Part shown: positions 12,580 to 23,846 of the stretch, piece after piece
How positions within the stretch are numbered: position 1 is the first letter of the stretch
Layout of the letters: every line of letters begins with the position of its first letter
Source: Hericium rajendrae
Lineage: Eukaryota > Basidiomycota > Agaricomycetes > Russulales > Hericiaceae
Reading direction: 5' to 3'
Assembly: GCA_033439255.1 (NCBI GenBank)
Contig: CM065888.1
Span: 310,001-374,000 of the forward strand
Length of the DNA stretch: 64,000 nt
The notes under the pieces: model-generated
The model's database searches: none
What the model saw: only the letters and a program-made list of their open reading frames with translations
What the model was told of the DNA's origin: nothing
Position numbers and translations under genes: made by a program

Positions 12580-13004
12580 CAGTACTAACTTGCAAAGTTT
12601 GATTCATATCTGATTACATAATCGATTTTTCAACATATTTGATTTTTCTCCCATTTTATATGATTTAATTACATTTTAAACGGGCAAAGTACATGGCTAA
12701 AAACCTGCTAGAGGCAAGGAACATGATGCATCACCGAAAAAGGAAGGCGCGACGATGCGCGTCGGTCACGTGCCCGAAAGCGAAGGAAAACACGTTGAGA
12801 GGATTGCATTCACTCTGGTGTAGGCGCTCTTCGACTTGGACTTGGACTGAAACCTACTGGTGCATGTTAATACAGAGCATCCCGGGCCTAGGATATAACA
12901 GAGATAGAGGAGATACCTTGGATATCGAGGGAGAGGTCCCGTGGGAAGCGGCGCCACCGGCTCGCTCAAGCCTCACGACGCGCATTTCATCCTTGGTCGT
13001 CCCG
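12580..13004 (-). repeat. Right arm of the long terminal inverted repeat
   Basis: This is the inverted copy of 10151-10572. A 25-nt stretch at its outer edge, including ATCCTTGGTCGTCCC and continuing to CTACGACA, also occurs in direct orientation inside the element at about 10772-10796 with one mismatch. Confidence 0.85.
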
Positions 13005-13413
13005 TCTACGACACTCGCCCAATGAAATTGTCATCACCTCGCGCACGCTCGCGCACTTCACATGAGCTCTGCAGATTGCATTGGTAACGAGCCACGAGAT
13101 ATGATCGCAGATGACCCCAACCTAATCTTATATCACTTTATAGGCCAATACATTAGACGCAGGAACAATCGGGGTTATACATATGGGTCGCCGTTACCCC
13201 GCGACGGAAGGGGCCCTCGGAACTCCAGGTCCCATTTTCACAGACCCCGAAGAAGCTGGTCTGTCTTCCTACTCTGACGAAAGCTGAACTTTGTCGTAAT
13301 CGCCGTCTTCCGCTGCTTCATAAGGACGGCTTGCGTGGGCGGTCGAATAGTGTTCGACGGTACCAGCGTTGCCAGTGTTTCCAACCGGCCGCTTCTGACC
13401 TCGAGTCCTGCAT

Positions 13414-15761
13414 ATGGCGTCCACACCAATCCCTGGAGTCGGTCCAGCCAACCCGTTTGCAGGGATCGCGTGGGATAATACACTTGGTGCTCTACTTGTC
13501 GGAGGACTGCTTAGCGGAATGTAAGCATTTGGTCTCCTGTCGTCGTTCGGAAGGGCTTGTGCAGAAACTAAAGTCCTATCGATAGATTGTATGGTATCAC
13601 ATGCACGCAATGCTACGTGTTCTACGAAAGGAGTGGTTCTGATCCCTTAATCCTGAGACTCTTTGTACGTTCGGGTGAATTCTTTCTGTCCTGGGTAGTG
13701 CGCTCATCGAACCGTGGCTTGCAGGTCGCTTGTCTCTGGTAAGTACGACAGCTAACGCGAGCTATTTTTTTCGTAACTCTCAAATATTATTTACCATAGG
13801 GTCCTCGATTCTTTGGATTTTGCCCTCAATGGGCATCTCGTATACCATTACCTTGTGTCCAATTTTATGAACCCCTTGGCGCTGACGGCAAAGCCCGTCT
13901 GGTAAGCTTACATTCGCGCTCATCGTCTTCTGCGTTAATCACCAGTTCCCATTCAGGAGTCTATTGGTACGCCTCCGAAACTGGTCCTGGACATGCTGAT
14001 CTCTCATTGGTTCATGTAGATCCACGTCTTAATAACTGTACGTTTGCCACCTTCGCTTGAAATGATTGCGCCTGCTAACGACCCTACATTTCATACAGTC
14101 CATCACAGATTTCATGGTTCGAACGTACGTCACCCGCGCGCCCCTTGTTACTATGTCGCGTTATCTCCTCGGTTGTACCTTTCAGAATGTTCGCCCGTCG
14201 AATATGGAGATGTAAGTTCCGCCTCACGCAGCGAATCTTCACCCGTATCACAGACACTTGACCTAACGGTTCCCGACATCTGTCACAGTGAGCCATCAGA
14301 ATGTTCTTTTCACCGCGGGCGTTGTTAGTAGCATCTTGGTTTTATTATAAATTATTGAGTGCTTACCAGCGATCGTATAGATGGCGACATCGCTGCTCGA
14401 CCTCGGTATGCAGAAGTGCAGCTCACTGTTCGACATACTCTGACTTCAGGTTGCTTTGCTTTGACCCAGTCGTGGGCATTGGTGCGCTCATGATGTACAG
14501 CCCTTCTTGTCACCTCGTTAAAAATATTCACCTGCAGTCATCGTCGCTAAAGCGTTCGCATCTAACTTGTCCTCATCCTTCGGTTGTCTCATGTCCCTGT
14601 AGATTCCAATTGCAATCCATGACGGATTTATCCAAACTCTCCGTACGTGGCTCAGGTCTGACAGGGTGGCGCTGTAATTGACTTCTCTGTCATCTACATG
14701 CGTTCAGACTCTGTTCTATATCAACTTCGCCGCGGGGGCGGGATCTGATATATATGTGGCCGCTGCCCTGTGCTATTTCCTGTGGATGTCGCGCACGGGC
14801 TTCAACACGCGAGTATCTCGCATCTATAATTTACCCTTCAAAGTTCAACCTGAGCATCTCATTGTTCTTCCACTCTATAGTCGCACCGATTCTATCATCA
14901 ACATTCTGATTTTATACACCATTAATACCGGTGAGTTCTCGTGCCTATGAGGAAAGAAGAGCTTTCTGACTAATTGTGCTTCATCATTACAGGCCTCCTG
15001 ACCGCGTACGTGGTTACGCTTTCGGGCGCATTCTTCTCCACTCAGCATTCTTCCCTGCAGTATCGACGCGTTCATGGGCATGTTGCTGGTGCGTCAACAT
15101 ATGCTCTTATCAACGGACCCTACTGATAAATTGCATAGTATATCGTCATGCCAAACAACTACATTTTCATCACATTCTACCTGCAGCTAAGTAAGCGTAA
15201 GTATCCTACCATTTTCTCCTGTGCTATTCCTAGAGAGCGCACTTACGTACAATTGTCTTCCCTCAGTTTATTCCAACGCGTATCTTGCGACGTGAGCTGT
15301 CTCTCCAATGCAATACGCAGCAGTTATATGTATTTCATTTACTTTATCGCAGGCTCAACAACCGTGGAATTCTTCGTGAGAAGAGCTCCGCAGACGGCGT
15401 CGTCTCGATAAGGCTTTCGCAGATCAGCGGCACACATCATAGATCTCGCAGTATAGGCATGTTCGCGAGGCCAACGAGGACCAGTGAGCAAGATGTCGAG
15501 GAAACCAAGGTACGCGTATTCTTTCTAGCTTACCTCCGGGAGCACGGAGTAGTGAGCTGATTATTTACACAAATCTAGCATACTGCTGGCATGGAAGTTC
15601 TAGTCGATCGCAACATGGCAGTGACTGTGGATGGTATGCAAGATCCTCACAGTGGCTCCGCAGATGACCATTCACCACAAAAGCCGGAGTGGCATCATCC
15701 CGCCGATTATACCGCCTGGTCCGTACTTCCGCATATCGATTCCTCCGCCTTCAGATTCTAA
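13414..15761 (+). CDS. DUF6534-type multi-spanning membrane protein
   Basis: Basidiomycete genomes carry many seven-helix proteins of this uncharacterised family, sometimes thought receptor-like. The model starts MASTPIPGVGPANPFAGIAW at 13414. It proceeds through WDNTLGALLVGGLLSGILYG, then WVLDSLDFALNGHLVYHYLV, AAALCYFLWMSRTGFNTRTD and IINILILYTINTGLLT, and ends in a hydrophilic tail at TAA 15759. TDSIINxLxLYTINTGLLT is the most typical family block. The gene is cut into many tiny exons, including 14 nt at 13725-13738 and 10 nt at 13957-13966. One intron, 14809-14880, has a GC donor. The exon path through 14320-14560 is uncertain, and a small defect there cannot be excluded. Confidence 0.78.
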
Positions 15762-16188
15762 TGCGCAAACAGAATGGCGATATCGTTCGCCAGTCGATTC
15801 GATGGACTGGCGACGCTGGGCTCGCCATAGATGCTTGTTTTTGTCTCTTGTCGCTTTGCGCATACCCATTCAATCATTGTCGGCATCGAGAGCCGAGCCA
15901 TAAGTGCGGGCCAGCACCCGTGTCTTGGACTCTCAAACATCTGGGGCCAGGGAGTATGGCCTACAGTCACCTAGATCATTGTACAAGTAGCAAATATTGT
16001 AATACAGTAGCGCTGGCGCTGCTGGCGTAGCTGTAGAACTGAGTTTACGCAAACTAGTGCCAATCATTGTCCCTTCGACGGGCAAAGAATGGGAAACCTT
16101 ACGGTTCAAGGTCTGTCAACAAAATAGTTCGGTCGACTAGTAATTATGGTATCCAGCACGTCCTATGCAAATTGTTGTTTGTCCGGCT

Positions 16189-18390
16189 TCAGATATTCCT
16201 GCATGCTTCAAGAGCCGTTTCAGCCTCGCTCTCGATCTGAGCAGCTCGCCCTGCGCGTGGCGTAATGTTACACTGAAAGGGTTCCAGCTGCATCTACAAT
16301 GACGGAACGTGCAACAGTGAGCTTCGCAATATTCCTGTCTTCGGGATCGCTGGTGCTCACGACAAGGCCTATGAGGTTGAACTTCTCTGCATCGATCACT
16401 ACGCCTTCTTTTGCTTTGATGTCAAATGAATGGCACAAGTTCGATATGGCTAGGAATAATGACTGCACGGCGAGATGTTTACCAGGACAGACGCTGGGAC
16501 ATCAATGTAAGCACGTCGAAAAATGTAGATCAGTTGTTAAAGCTGACCGACGACCGAAACCGAACGCGGGAATCCCATCAAACATATTTCCCCCTGCTTC
16601 TGGCATGTCTATCCAACGCCGTGGTTCGAAGCTTTCCGCATCGTAATTCTGGCCATATGTCTCCTTACTAATTTATACGGGCATCCATTAGCCTCCACGG
16701 TACTTAATCAAGGGTGGCAAGTACTGACCTCAGACTCATTCCGTATTGATTAGCTATGATAATCGCTCCAGCAGGTATACGCATTCCTCTGTAGTAATCA
16801 TCTTCCGTCGTCGTGGCCTGATGTGGTATTCCTTCATTTGAGAAATGGAATGGTCAGCTCTACTGGAGAAACTTGACCAGAGGTTACTCACCAAGAGGGG
16901 CTATAGCACGCCATCGCAATGTTTCCTTGCAAAGTGCCAAGACATATGGTAACCTCTCCATATCATCCATCGTTGGTGGACGTTCTCCACAGATCCTGTC
17001 TACTTCCGCTTGCGCGGTTGTAAAGACCGCCGGATACATTACCATGGCAAGAATAAATGTAGCCATCGTAGCGTAAGTCATGTCTATCCCTGCCTCGAGC
17101 CTGAAGTTTGAGACACCATCAGTATTGAAGTAGTGTATCTGCAGCATGACTTACATGTCTCCGGCAAGATAAGCAACGTCGAGTTCGTCTAGCTTATACA
17201 TAGCTCGACTATTCCAAAGACGGGCGGCGAACGTGCTATCATGTGTAAGCTCCCCACTGGTAACTTTCTGGTTGACCTGGTGTATGAGATTGACGCAGAC
17301 GTCCGTCATACGCTTCCGAAGTTGTAGCGCTCTTCCTCGCCAAGGCGAGAGGAAGTCTGGTAGAAGATCGAGGACTGGGAAGGCATCAACGAGGTTTAAT
17401 GTGGCCTCTAAGATTGGTTCCCAGACTGACGGTAGTACAACATCTCAGTCTATGTCCTTGCAACTTAATAGGACTTTCATACACACCCTTCTCGGCCATT
17501 TTCAACTATCAAATGAAAACGTCATGCTCGCGTTGTTTTATTTTGAACAGCATGTCAACGTACCGCTTTTTCGCACTCGCTCTCAGAGTCAAGCCCATAG
17601 CAGACTATGCAATATACCTGTTGAGTCGGAAGCCATAGAAGGGAAATGATAATTTACTCTTCAATATGATGTTCCCTGACCATTTGGCCAAGTTCTGCCT
17701 CCACATTTCAGGGCTTCGAACCATGTGCCGCATTAGCAGCTTAGTCTCAGTGATTTGTATTGGTAGATATGACTTGACTTTGTGGGGAGACATGTCACGT
17801 TGGATAGCAGAGCGGCGGCGTCGCCAAGCATCGCCGTAGGGCAGGAGAATAATCGACTTGTTCATCGCAATGTATCTGATTTACTATGCTTAGTTGAAGT
17901 TAAGAATTGAGAGCTGAAGTACGTACTCTGCGATTACGAGACGTGGGCGAGACGAATACGCTACCGACCTCTTCTCAAGCTATTTTATTGTCATTGGGTC
18001 AAAGAGTCTCGCGTCACATATAAAATGGGCTTCTTACGACGTCAACTGCAGCTTGATATTCATTCAAAATTACCACGTCCCGACCACCGAAGTTCAAGTA
18101 CGTCAACGGCGATGAGAATTCTTGCGCGAGCTGGTGATACCAGGCCCATGAGCGATGCTTAGGCCTTTGAAGCAATATCGTCAGTGACGCGTCGAGAGAT
18201 ACGAGGGTGGGACTAACACAAGATGCAAATGCCCTATGAGCGGTAGCCCCTTCGGACTTGGAGGGAGATCCCGTCGGCTCCGTTTCCAGCGTTCTCTTGC
18301 ACTAGCAGCGAAGAGAATCAGAAGCAGCACGACTGCTGGTGCGGTCCAGGTCTCTAAGCTAGAATTGAAGTTCGCCGGCCAAGAGGACAT
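16189..18390 (-). CDS. Cytochrome P450 monooxygenase 2
   Basis: This is a paralogue of the P450 at 1969-4164 with the same exon layout. The chosen start at 18390 gives MSSWPANFNSSLETW, a hydrophobic anchor (APAVVLLLILFAA), a basic stop-transfer and the hinge LPPSPKGLPLIGHLH. An upstream in-frame ATG at 18414 is an alternative. The K-helix is KETLRWR, and the haem loop is AFGFGRR/VCPGKH with an intron just before VCPG. The C terminus is MQLEPFQCNITPRAGR, then a Glu/Ala-rich tail ending at TGA 16189. The I-helix reads AGIDMT rather than AGTDTT, so one of the paired threonines used for oxygen activation is Met. The frame looks intact. Substrate is unknown. Confidence 0.87.
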
Positions 18391-18713
18391 GGTGGATTGG
18401 ACAGCATCTTTCATTGCACGACCCTCACTCTTTCTAGAGCTGATAGGCGAATGAAGCGCGTCAACGGAACTACGTTCCGCTGCGGAATATACTTCCGTCC
18501 TTCCTTCCTTCCGATCGATGCGGTCCTGGAAAAGCAAACTAACAAGTGTCCGCAGTGGCCATTGCTCGGCTCCGCGAATGCAGAAGTTCTGGCTGTAAAT
18601 TGGCCAGCGATGTTCTAGAGCGGAGAGGATCGGCGTTGGGATTATCGAAGTCTGAAAGCCATCAAGAACGGGAATAGCCATGCAGATAGCCCCGTAGAGC
18701 CATTCGCAAAGCG

Positions 18714-18721
18714 GCACAAGG
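18714..18721. repeat. Left target-site duplication (8 bp)
   Basis: GCACAAGG directly precedes the terminal inverted repeat and recurs exactly at 19435-19442. Confidence 0.85.
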
Positions 18722-19434
18722 AGGACCCCGGATAATCAGTAGAAATGCCATGTCAGAATTTCCAAAATCGGCCCCAAAAAATGTCCGGACTGGAGGTCGC
18801 TTGGGGCGAGTTTTTGTCCGGACTGGACATGGCTTCCGGCTGGCCTGGCTTGATTTGTCCGGACTATGTACACGATTGCTGGTGGGCCGATTTTCGCAAA
18901 AATCGCCCCAGGATGCAGAATTCGAGCTCGCGCCGCTTCCTGGAAGCGTCGCGAGTCACTGAGAGATTTGATGTTGTATTTTCGGCCAAACAGGATGGCG
19001 ATGGGTGTTACATTTGTTATTGCGGCATGGCAAACAACAAACTCGCCGTGCACTGCGGCAGCTGGACATGTGTCAACAACGCTCTCCTTCACGCCCACGC
19101 GAATACACGAATCTTGAGCATTGTCTAGTACGCCGCCCCGACGAACAACGCTGGAAACCGTTTTTCGCGCGATTTTGATCATGCTTCGGTGTGCTGTTGC
19201 CTGCCGTTGCCGGAGGAGTACCTGATGCTTGTATGGGTTGGTATGGGTTAGGGCCAGCGTCCGGACTCTTACATGGGTTATCTGGTACCTGCTATCCCAT
19301 GTCCGGACCACGTACATGGCCTCCCGGCCAGCAGGGGGTCGATTTGTCCGGACTTGAACATGGCTTTTTCGGTCAAAAGGCCCAAAAAATGTCCGGACCA
19401 TGACATGAGATAAGTCCTAATAATCCGGGGTCCT
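18722..19434. mobile_element. 713-bp MITE-like element with 8-bp target duplication
   Basis: The element begins AGGACCCCGGATAATCAG and ends with the inverted counterpart (AGGACCCCGGATTATTAG when read from the right). It is flanked by a perfect 8-bp direct repeat, GCACAAGG. Inside are seven copies of the palindrome GTCCGGAC, three near the left end and four near the right. Most are followed after 4-5 nt by ACATGG. It encodes no transposase. An 8-bp duplication is typical of hAT, P and KDZ (Kyakuja-Dileera-Zisupton) superfamilies, and the family cannot be fixed from this copy. It sits about 330 bp upstream of P450 2. Confidence 0.88.
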
Positions 19435-19442
19435 GCACAAGG
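19435..19442. repeat. Right target-site duplication (8 bp)
   Basis: This is a perfect copy of the left GCACAAGG and confirms the element boundaries. Confidence 0.85.
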
Positions 19443-19926
19443 TCGTGCTCACTGCGCGCCTCTCGAGTTCTGGCTTTTCACATATTGACTCGTCTCAGCA
19501 GGGGACGACGCACCGGAGGGAGGTAACTCTGGAGCAAACGCATTCCTCAGACGGTCACGTTACAATCGACACTGTAAGTGATTGACGTCGCGTCCGAGTT
19601 TTGGAGAAACGACAGCACTTCGTCCCTCACCGATCTATCCTCGACGGAACTCTCATGTGTTATCAATCGCAGGTTTATGCTCTTCGAGAACATCTGCTCG
19701 TCATCCTCCACGAGACGTCGCCATGAACAATCGCCGACAGCACGGCCAACGCCCCAACATCTCGTATGCGGAAAGACAATCCACTGATTGTCAAGTCTCT
19801 CGAAGTTTTGGGGTTGAATACAATGGATGAAGGAGTGATGCACTTTCCGCTCGCTCGCGGCTGTATGGAGAAACTTGGGCGGTTGATGGCTGTCCAGCGA
19901 TCCATCAGCTTTGTCATAAAAGCAGT

Positions 19927-20528
19927 TCATGGCAGCCAACTTACAAGGCTAGACCTTTTCAAGTCCACGATGATAGTGAGCGATTTTGATATCAGCGCGT
20001 GCTGTTCTTCGATCGTCCGCAGTCGATCATCTAGCAGCTTATTAGCGGAATTATACTAGAAGCACGCTAGTTGACTGACCTTGCTCATGGATTAGTTGAT
20101 AGAGTCCATTGATGCTGATGTTTCCCAGACGCTCCATTGCTTCAGCTGTGTATCAAGTTGCGCTATGAAGATGGATTCCTGATCTAACAAAGCCTACAGT
20201 ACTCACATGGTGGGACATAGTGGTCGTCCTCGATTGCAACACCATGGGCAATTTTTACAAGATACACGATCTTCAGTATCGCGAGACGCCGGCCGACGCT
20301 GGTAATACCCAGGTCCTTCAGGCCCTCAGCATCGACGATGCATAAAACGTCGCCAGAAAACCTGTGCTCTGTGGAAACTAGCAGTTGGTACTCGGCGATC
20401 GAAGGAAGCAATCATGATGGTATACCTCGAATTTGCTCTTTGTACTGGGGGAAACCGAGACTTGAGAAGAAGGTGTGTACGTCGTCTTCGGTCCAGTCGA
20501 CAATGCGAGCTTCGAGGGCCATCACCAT
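19927..20528 (-). CDS. SAM-domain protein, Ste50-like N terminus
   Basis: Ste50-type adaptors link MAP-kinase-kinase-kinases to upstream signals through a SAM domain. Here the start at 20528 leads to WTEDDVHTFFSSLGFPQY, then HRFSGDVLCIVDAEGLKDLG, then GRRLAILKIVYLVKIAHGV and HYVPP, the usual order of SAM helices and the post-SAM segment seen in fungal Ste50. A short helical stretch follows (LRTIEEQHALISKSLTIIV). The frame can stop at TGA 19927. Alternatively, a GTAAGT donor there may lead to another exon as far as about 19547, but I could not recognise the RA domain that Ste50 carries. The gene may be a truncated or specialised adaptor. A TATA-like TTTAAATA lies about 80 nt upstream. Confidence 0.65.
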
Positions 20529-21670
20529 CGCGGGAAAGGACAAGGAGCAAGGATCAGGAGTAAGCCAATGGGGCGGATGTCACCAAACTAACGCGCGAGG
20601 CTCTCGTATTTAAATCCTGACATGGTCTGCCATCTAAGACGGCGCCGCGCCCATGTCAATTGACCGTGGGTGGATTTGACGCTCCGGTGTGCACGCAATT
20701 ATGAGAGATGAAGTTCGTGATCTCAGATGGACCGGCACTTCTGAGGTTGACGTCCTCGCGCATTCGAAGTGGTCAGTTGAGACAAGGCCAATACAGCTCG
20801 AGGCTGGTTTGTCGTGATTCGTCTTCCTATATTGATTGCGTTCAGATGAACCTAGTACATTGTATGGAAAACGATCACGAGCTGTACTCACAGCATGAGA
20901 TGCCGACTCGACTGAGCTTGATCAGTGACCGCCCATCGAGATAGAGCAGTACTTAGGCCCGGGAAAATCGCTGGAAAATCCCACCAACTTGATGAGGAAT
21001 TTGATAAAGCAGCTATCTAGTCTGATAGAACAGCTCCAAATCAATAAACGAAGCCTGGAGAAGAGGTCGAGGTACGCAGGTAAGGTTAGGCCGCTGCAGC
21101 GCCGGTCAACGAACATTCAAGAGCGCTCGCTATCTGCGGGCTGGTCGGCAACTGCCGGAACGCCCTGTACTCTGACTGTACTCTGTCACTAACAGAACGG
21201 TTGAAACGTTGACCACTTGCCTCTCGACCACCATACACATTCAATGCGTCCTACGTGATCTTCTTGACTCTAAGATATGGCGTGTCCCATTTTTGGGATG
21301 ATTACGGTGTCTATCTGCAATTATCAGAGAGCTTTCGATGTCAGAACCTCCCTCGTCATCGCCAAGTTACTATGCTTTCAGGCGTACGATGAGTCCGTAT
21401 CTTTCTTGCCCAATCATTTAACAGACAACTTACTGACTGCTGCAGATACACTCCAGTCTGATTTTTTTTGTGCTCAGCAAGGCCGTGGGCTGTGCTGGTG
21501 CCCGGTCATTCAGCTGGAACATGTCGCATTCGCGGACGACACGCTTGCTATCGTTCTCTCAATGGTGGCTACCGCTTTCCCTTCGGATAACTCACCCCAG
21601 TTATGTTTTCTCAACTTGATTTCAACTACAATATCCAAAATAGACTCGCAACAGCCATCTACTAATGATC
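20529..21670. other. Spacer between SAM gene and P450 3
   Basis: The stretch holds the SAM gene promoter, with TTTAAATA at 20607-20614 on the minus strand, and the 3' flank of P450 3. The other open frames are short and unrecognised. Confidence 0.4.
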
Positions 21671-23846
21671 TTAGAGATTTGATAGCAGCTCCGAAGCGGC
21701 CTCTGCCTCCTTCTCAATATGGGCCGCGCGCCCTGTCCTCGGCATAATACTGCACTTGAAGGGCTCTGGGTGCACCTACCAATTAATGCAGTCAGTTTCA
21801 ACACGTCCTAATCCGCATGCAAGCTCACCACAAGCGCGCTCGTAAATTTGTGGACGTCAATGCTGTGTCCCTTCTTGGGCCGAATATCGAACCAGTAGCA
21901 CAAATTTGCCACTGCGAGGAAGAGCGTTTTCACGGCCAGATGTCTTCCGGGGCATATTCTGCTTGCGCACAAGGTCAGTCGTTGCCCGGCCTTGAGTCCC
22001 GTCACTCACCGTCTCCCGAAGCCAAAGCCTTGATTTGCCTCGAACATGTCTCCTACGCCCTCGGGCCGGTCTGTCCAGCGGCGAGGCTCAAATATCTCTG
22101 CGTTATACTTCTGGCCGTACATCTTCTGACTGTTCGAAAGTGAGCATAGGCCGTCGTCGTAATCTCGCAGGGGCTCACCTCATTGCCATCCCGTATTGGT
22201 TCACTATCACCAATGCACCAGCAGGTATGCGCATTCCATTATAGTAGTCGTCTTCGGTCGTCGTGGCTTGATGCGGTACCCCTGTGCGTCACACAGCGTC
22301 ATTAGCTTCACCTCAGATGTCTTGGGTCAGCAAGGCTTACCACCAGCGACGACTGGTCTCCACCGCATCGTCTCCTTCACCATCGCCTTGACAAATGGCA
22401 GGCTCTCCATGTCGTCAATCATTGGTGGGCGATCTCCGCAAACCCTGTCAATCTCAGCCTGTGCTGCGACGAACGCACTTGGATACGACGCAGCGGCCAT
22501 GATGAAGGTAGACAGCGTCGCCGTTGTGGTATCCGTCCCTGCTTCAAATCTACAAACATCGCTGTCAGGTCATCCCTCGTATAGTCTTCCTCGAAAACGT
22601 ACACGCTAGCTGTCAGGAATGCCAGATCCAAGTCGTCCAATCGCAGCTTCTCCTTGTTCTGCAGCAGACGTCCGGCAAAGGTTTGATCGGATGTCAGCTG
22701 CCCTCTAGTAATCTTTTCCCGAACGTGCCGTACGAGATCGGTGAATATGCGCCGTGTCTCATCGCGTACGCGAACTGCATTCTTCCGCCATGGCGAGAGG
22801 AAATCGGGCAGATAGTCCAGCGAAGGGACAAGATCGACGAGGTTCGTGCCGGGTACTGCGGCAGCAAGAGATGCTTCCCAGACTGACCATGTCATGTAAA
22901 CAGAGCGAAGCGAAATTAATCACAATCATGCGACTTACTCTTGGTGAGGTCTTTCACCTTCGAGAAACGTCAACTTTTAATAAGAGGTATGAAAGGCCAT
23001 TCGACTCACCACATTATCACATTCACGTTCGTCACTGAGGCCATAACAGACTTTATGACACAAAAATGATCAGTGTCGCAAGAATACCAGCAAGAATACA
23101 CATACTCTTTAACATTATCCCGCCTGAATACTTGTAGAAGTTCCCCTCAAATTGTTCGGGATTCCGCAGCAAAGCATGCATGAGCAACTTGCATGATGCA
23201 TTGATCAGCGGAACGTAAGAGGCGGCCTTCTGAGGCGTCATATCTCGTTGGAAGGCGGAGCGCTGCCTCCGCCACGTCTCGCCGTAGGGCATGGCCACGA
23301 TTCGCTTGCTCGATGAGATGTATCTGGTTGATCTCGGTCAAAATGGGAAAAATCCGTTCAGGATGTGCAGGTACATACTCTTGTGCAACGACAAGACGAG
23401 GCCGAGACGAATAATTGACCGATCTCTTCTCAAGCTAGCAAATTGACGCCGTCAGCCATCCGCTTCCTTCCACAAAATGACGCCTCACAATATCGATTGC
23501 AGCCTGGTAATCATTTACAATCACCACGTCTTGACCAGCGAGGTTCAGGTACGTCAGCGATGACCCGAACTGTTGCGCGAGCTGATGGTACCAGATCCAA
23601 GGATGCAGCTTCGGCCTGCGGTGCTACACTCAATAACGTAGACTTCCCAACAACGAGACGATGTACTTACATCAGATGAAGGTGGCCTATCAGCGGGAGC
23701 CCCTTTGGGCTCGGCGGTAGGTCCAGGTTTCGTGTCTTCGAGCGTCGTCGTACTCTGAGGGCTAATGTTATCACGAACAGCACGGCCACGGCGGCCTGCC
23801 ATCTTTCAAGAAGGTAGGTTGTCCACGCAGAAGATATAAAAGACAT
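21671..23846 (-). CDS. Cytochrome P450 monooxygenase 3
   Basis: This is the third member of the local P450 family and the one with fully canonical motifs. MSFISSAWTTYLLERWQ starts at 23846, then come a membrane helix (AAVAVLFVITLAL) and the hinge LDLPPSPKGLPLIGHLH. The I-helix is FEAGTDTTTATL, the K-helix is KETMRWRP, and the haem loop is GFGFGRR/ICPGRH with the same intron just before the Cys codon block. The C terminus reads VHPEPFKCSIMPRTGR, followed by a Glu/Ala helix to TAA 21671. All junctions checked keep frame. Probably an ER-bound monooxygenase; substrate unknown. The ancestral AGTDTT makes it the reference for judging changes in the other two. Confidence 0.9.

Larger units (their letters stand above)
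10151..13004. mobile_element. AT-rich DNA transposon with long terminal inverted repeats, decayed
   Basis: About 420 bp at 10151-10572 recurs inverted at about 12580-13004 with only scattered mismatches. The outer 320 bp of each arm has host-like GC content. The inner 100 bp and the core between the arms are strikingly AT-rich. The core carries remnants of a minus-strand transposase-type gene: an N-terminal exon with an in-frame TAG, and a C-terminal ORF with a SWIM zinc finger (CNCGAQKYHPFHLCKH). SWIM fingers are known from MULE-like transposases, which also often have long inverted repeats. No DDE catalytic core is visible, so the copy is probably immobile. I saw no clear target-site duplication at these boundaries. 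Confidence 0.8.

Noticed and set aside
12766-12969. Small ORFs inside the transposon arms present in both copies
   Set aside because: They are identical because the arms are inverted repeats. No domain or start evidence suggests that they are translated.
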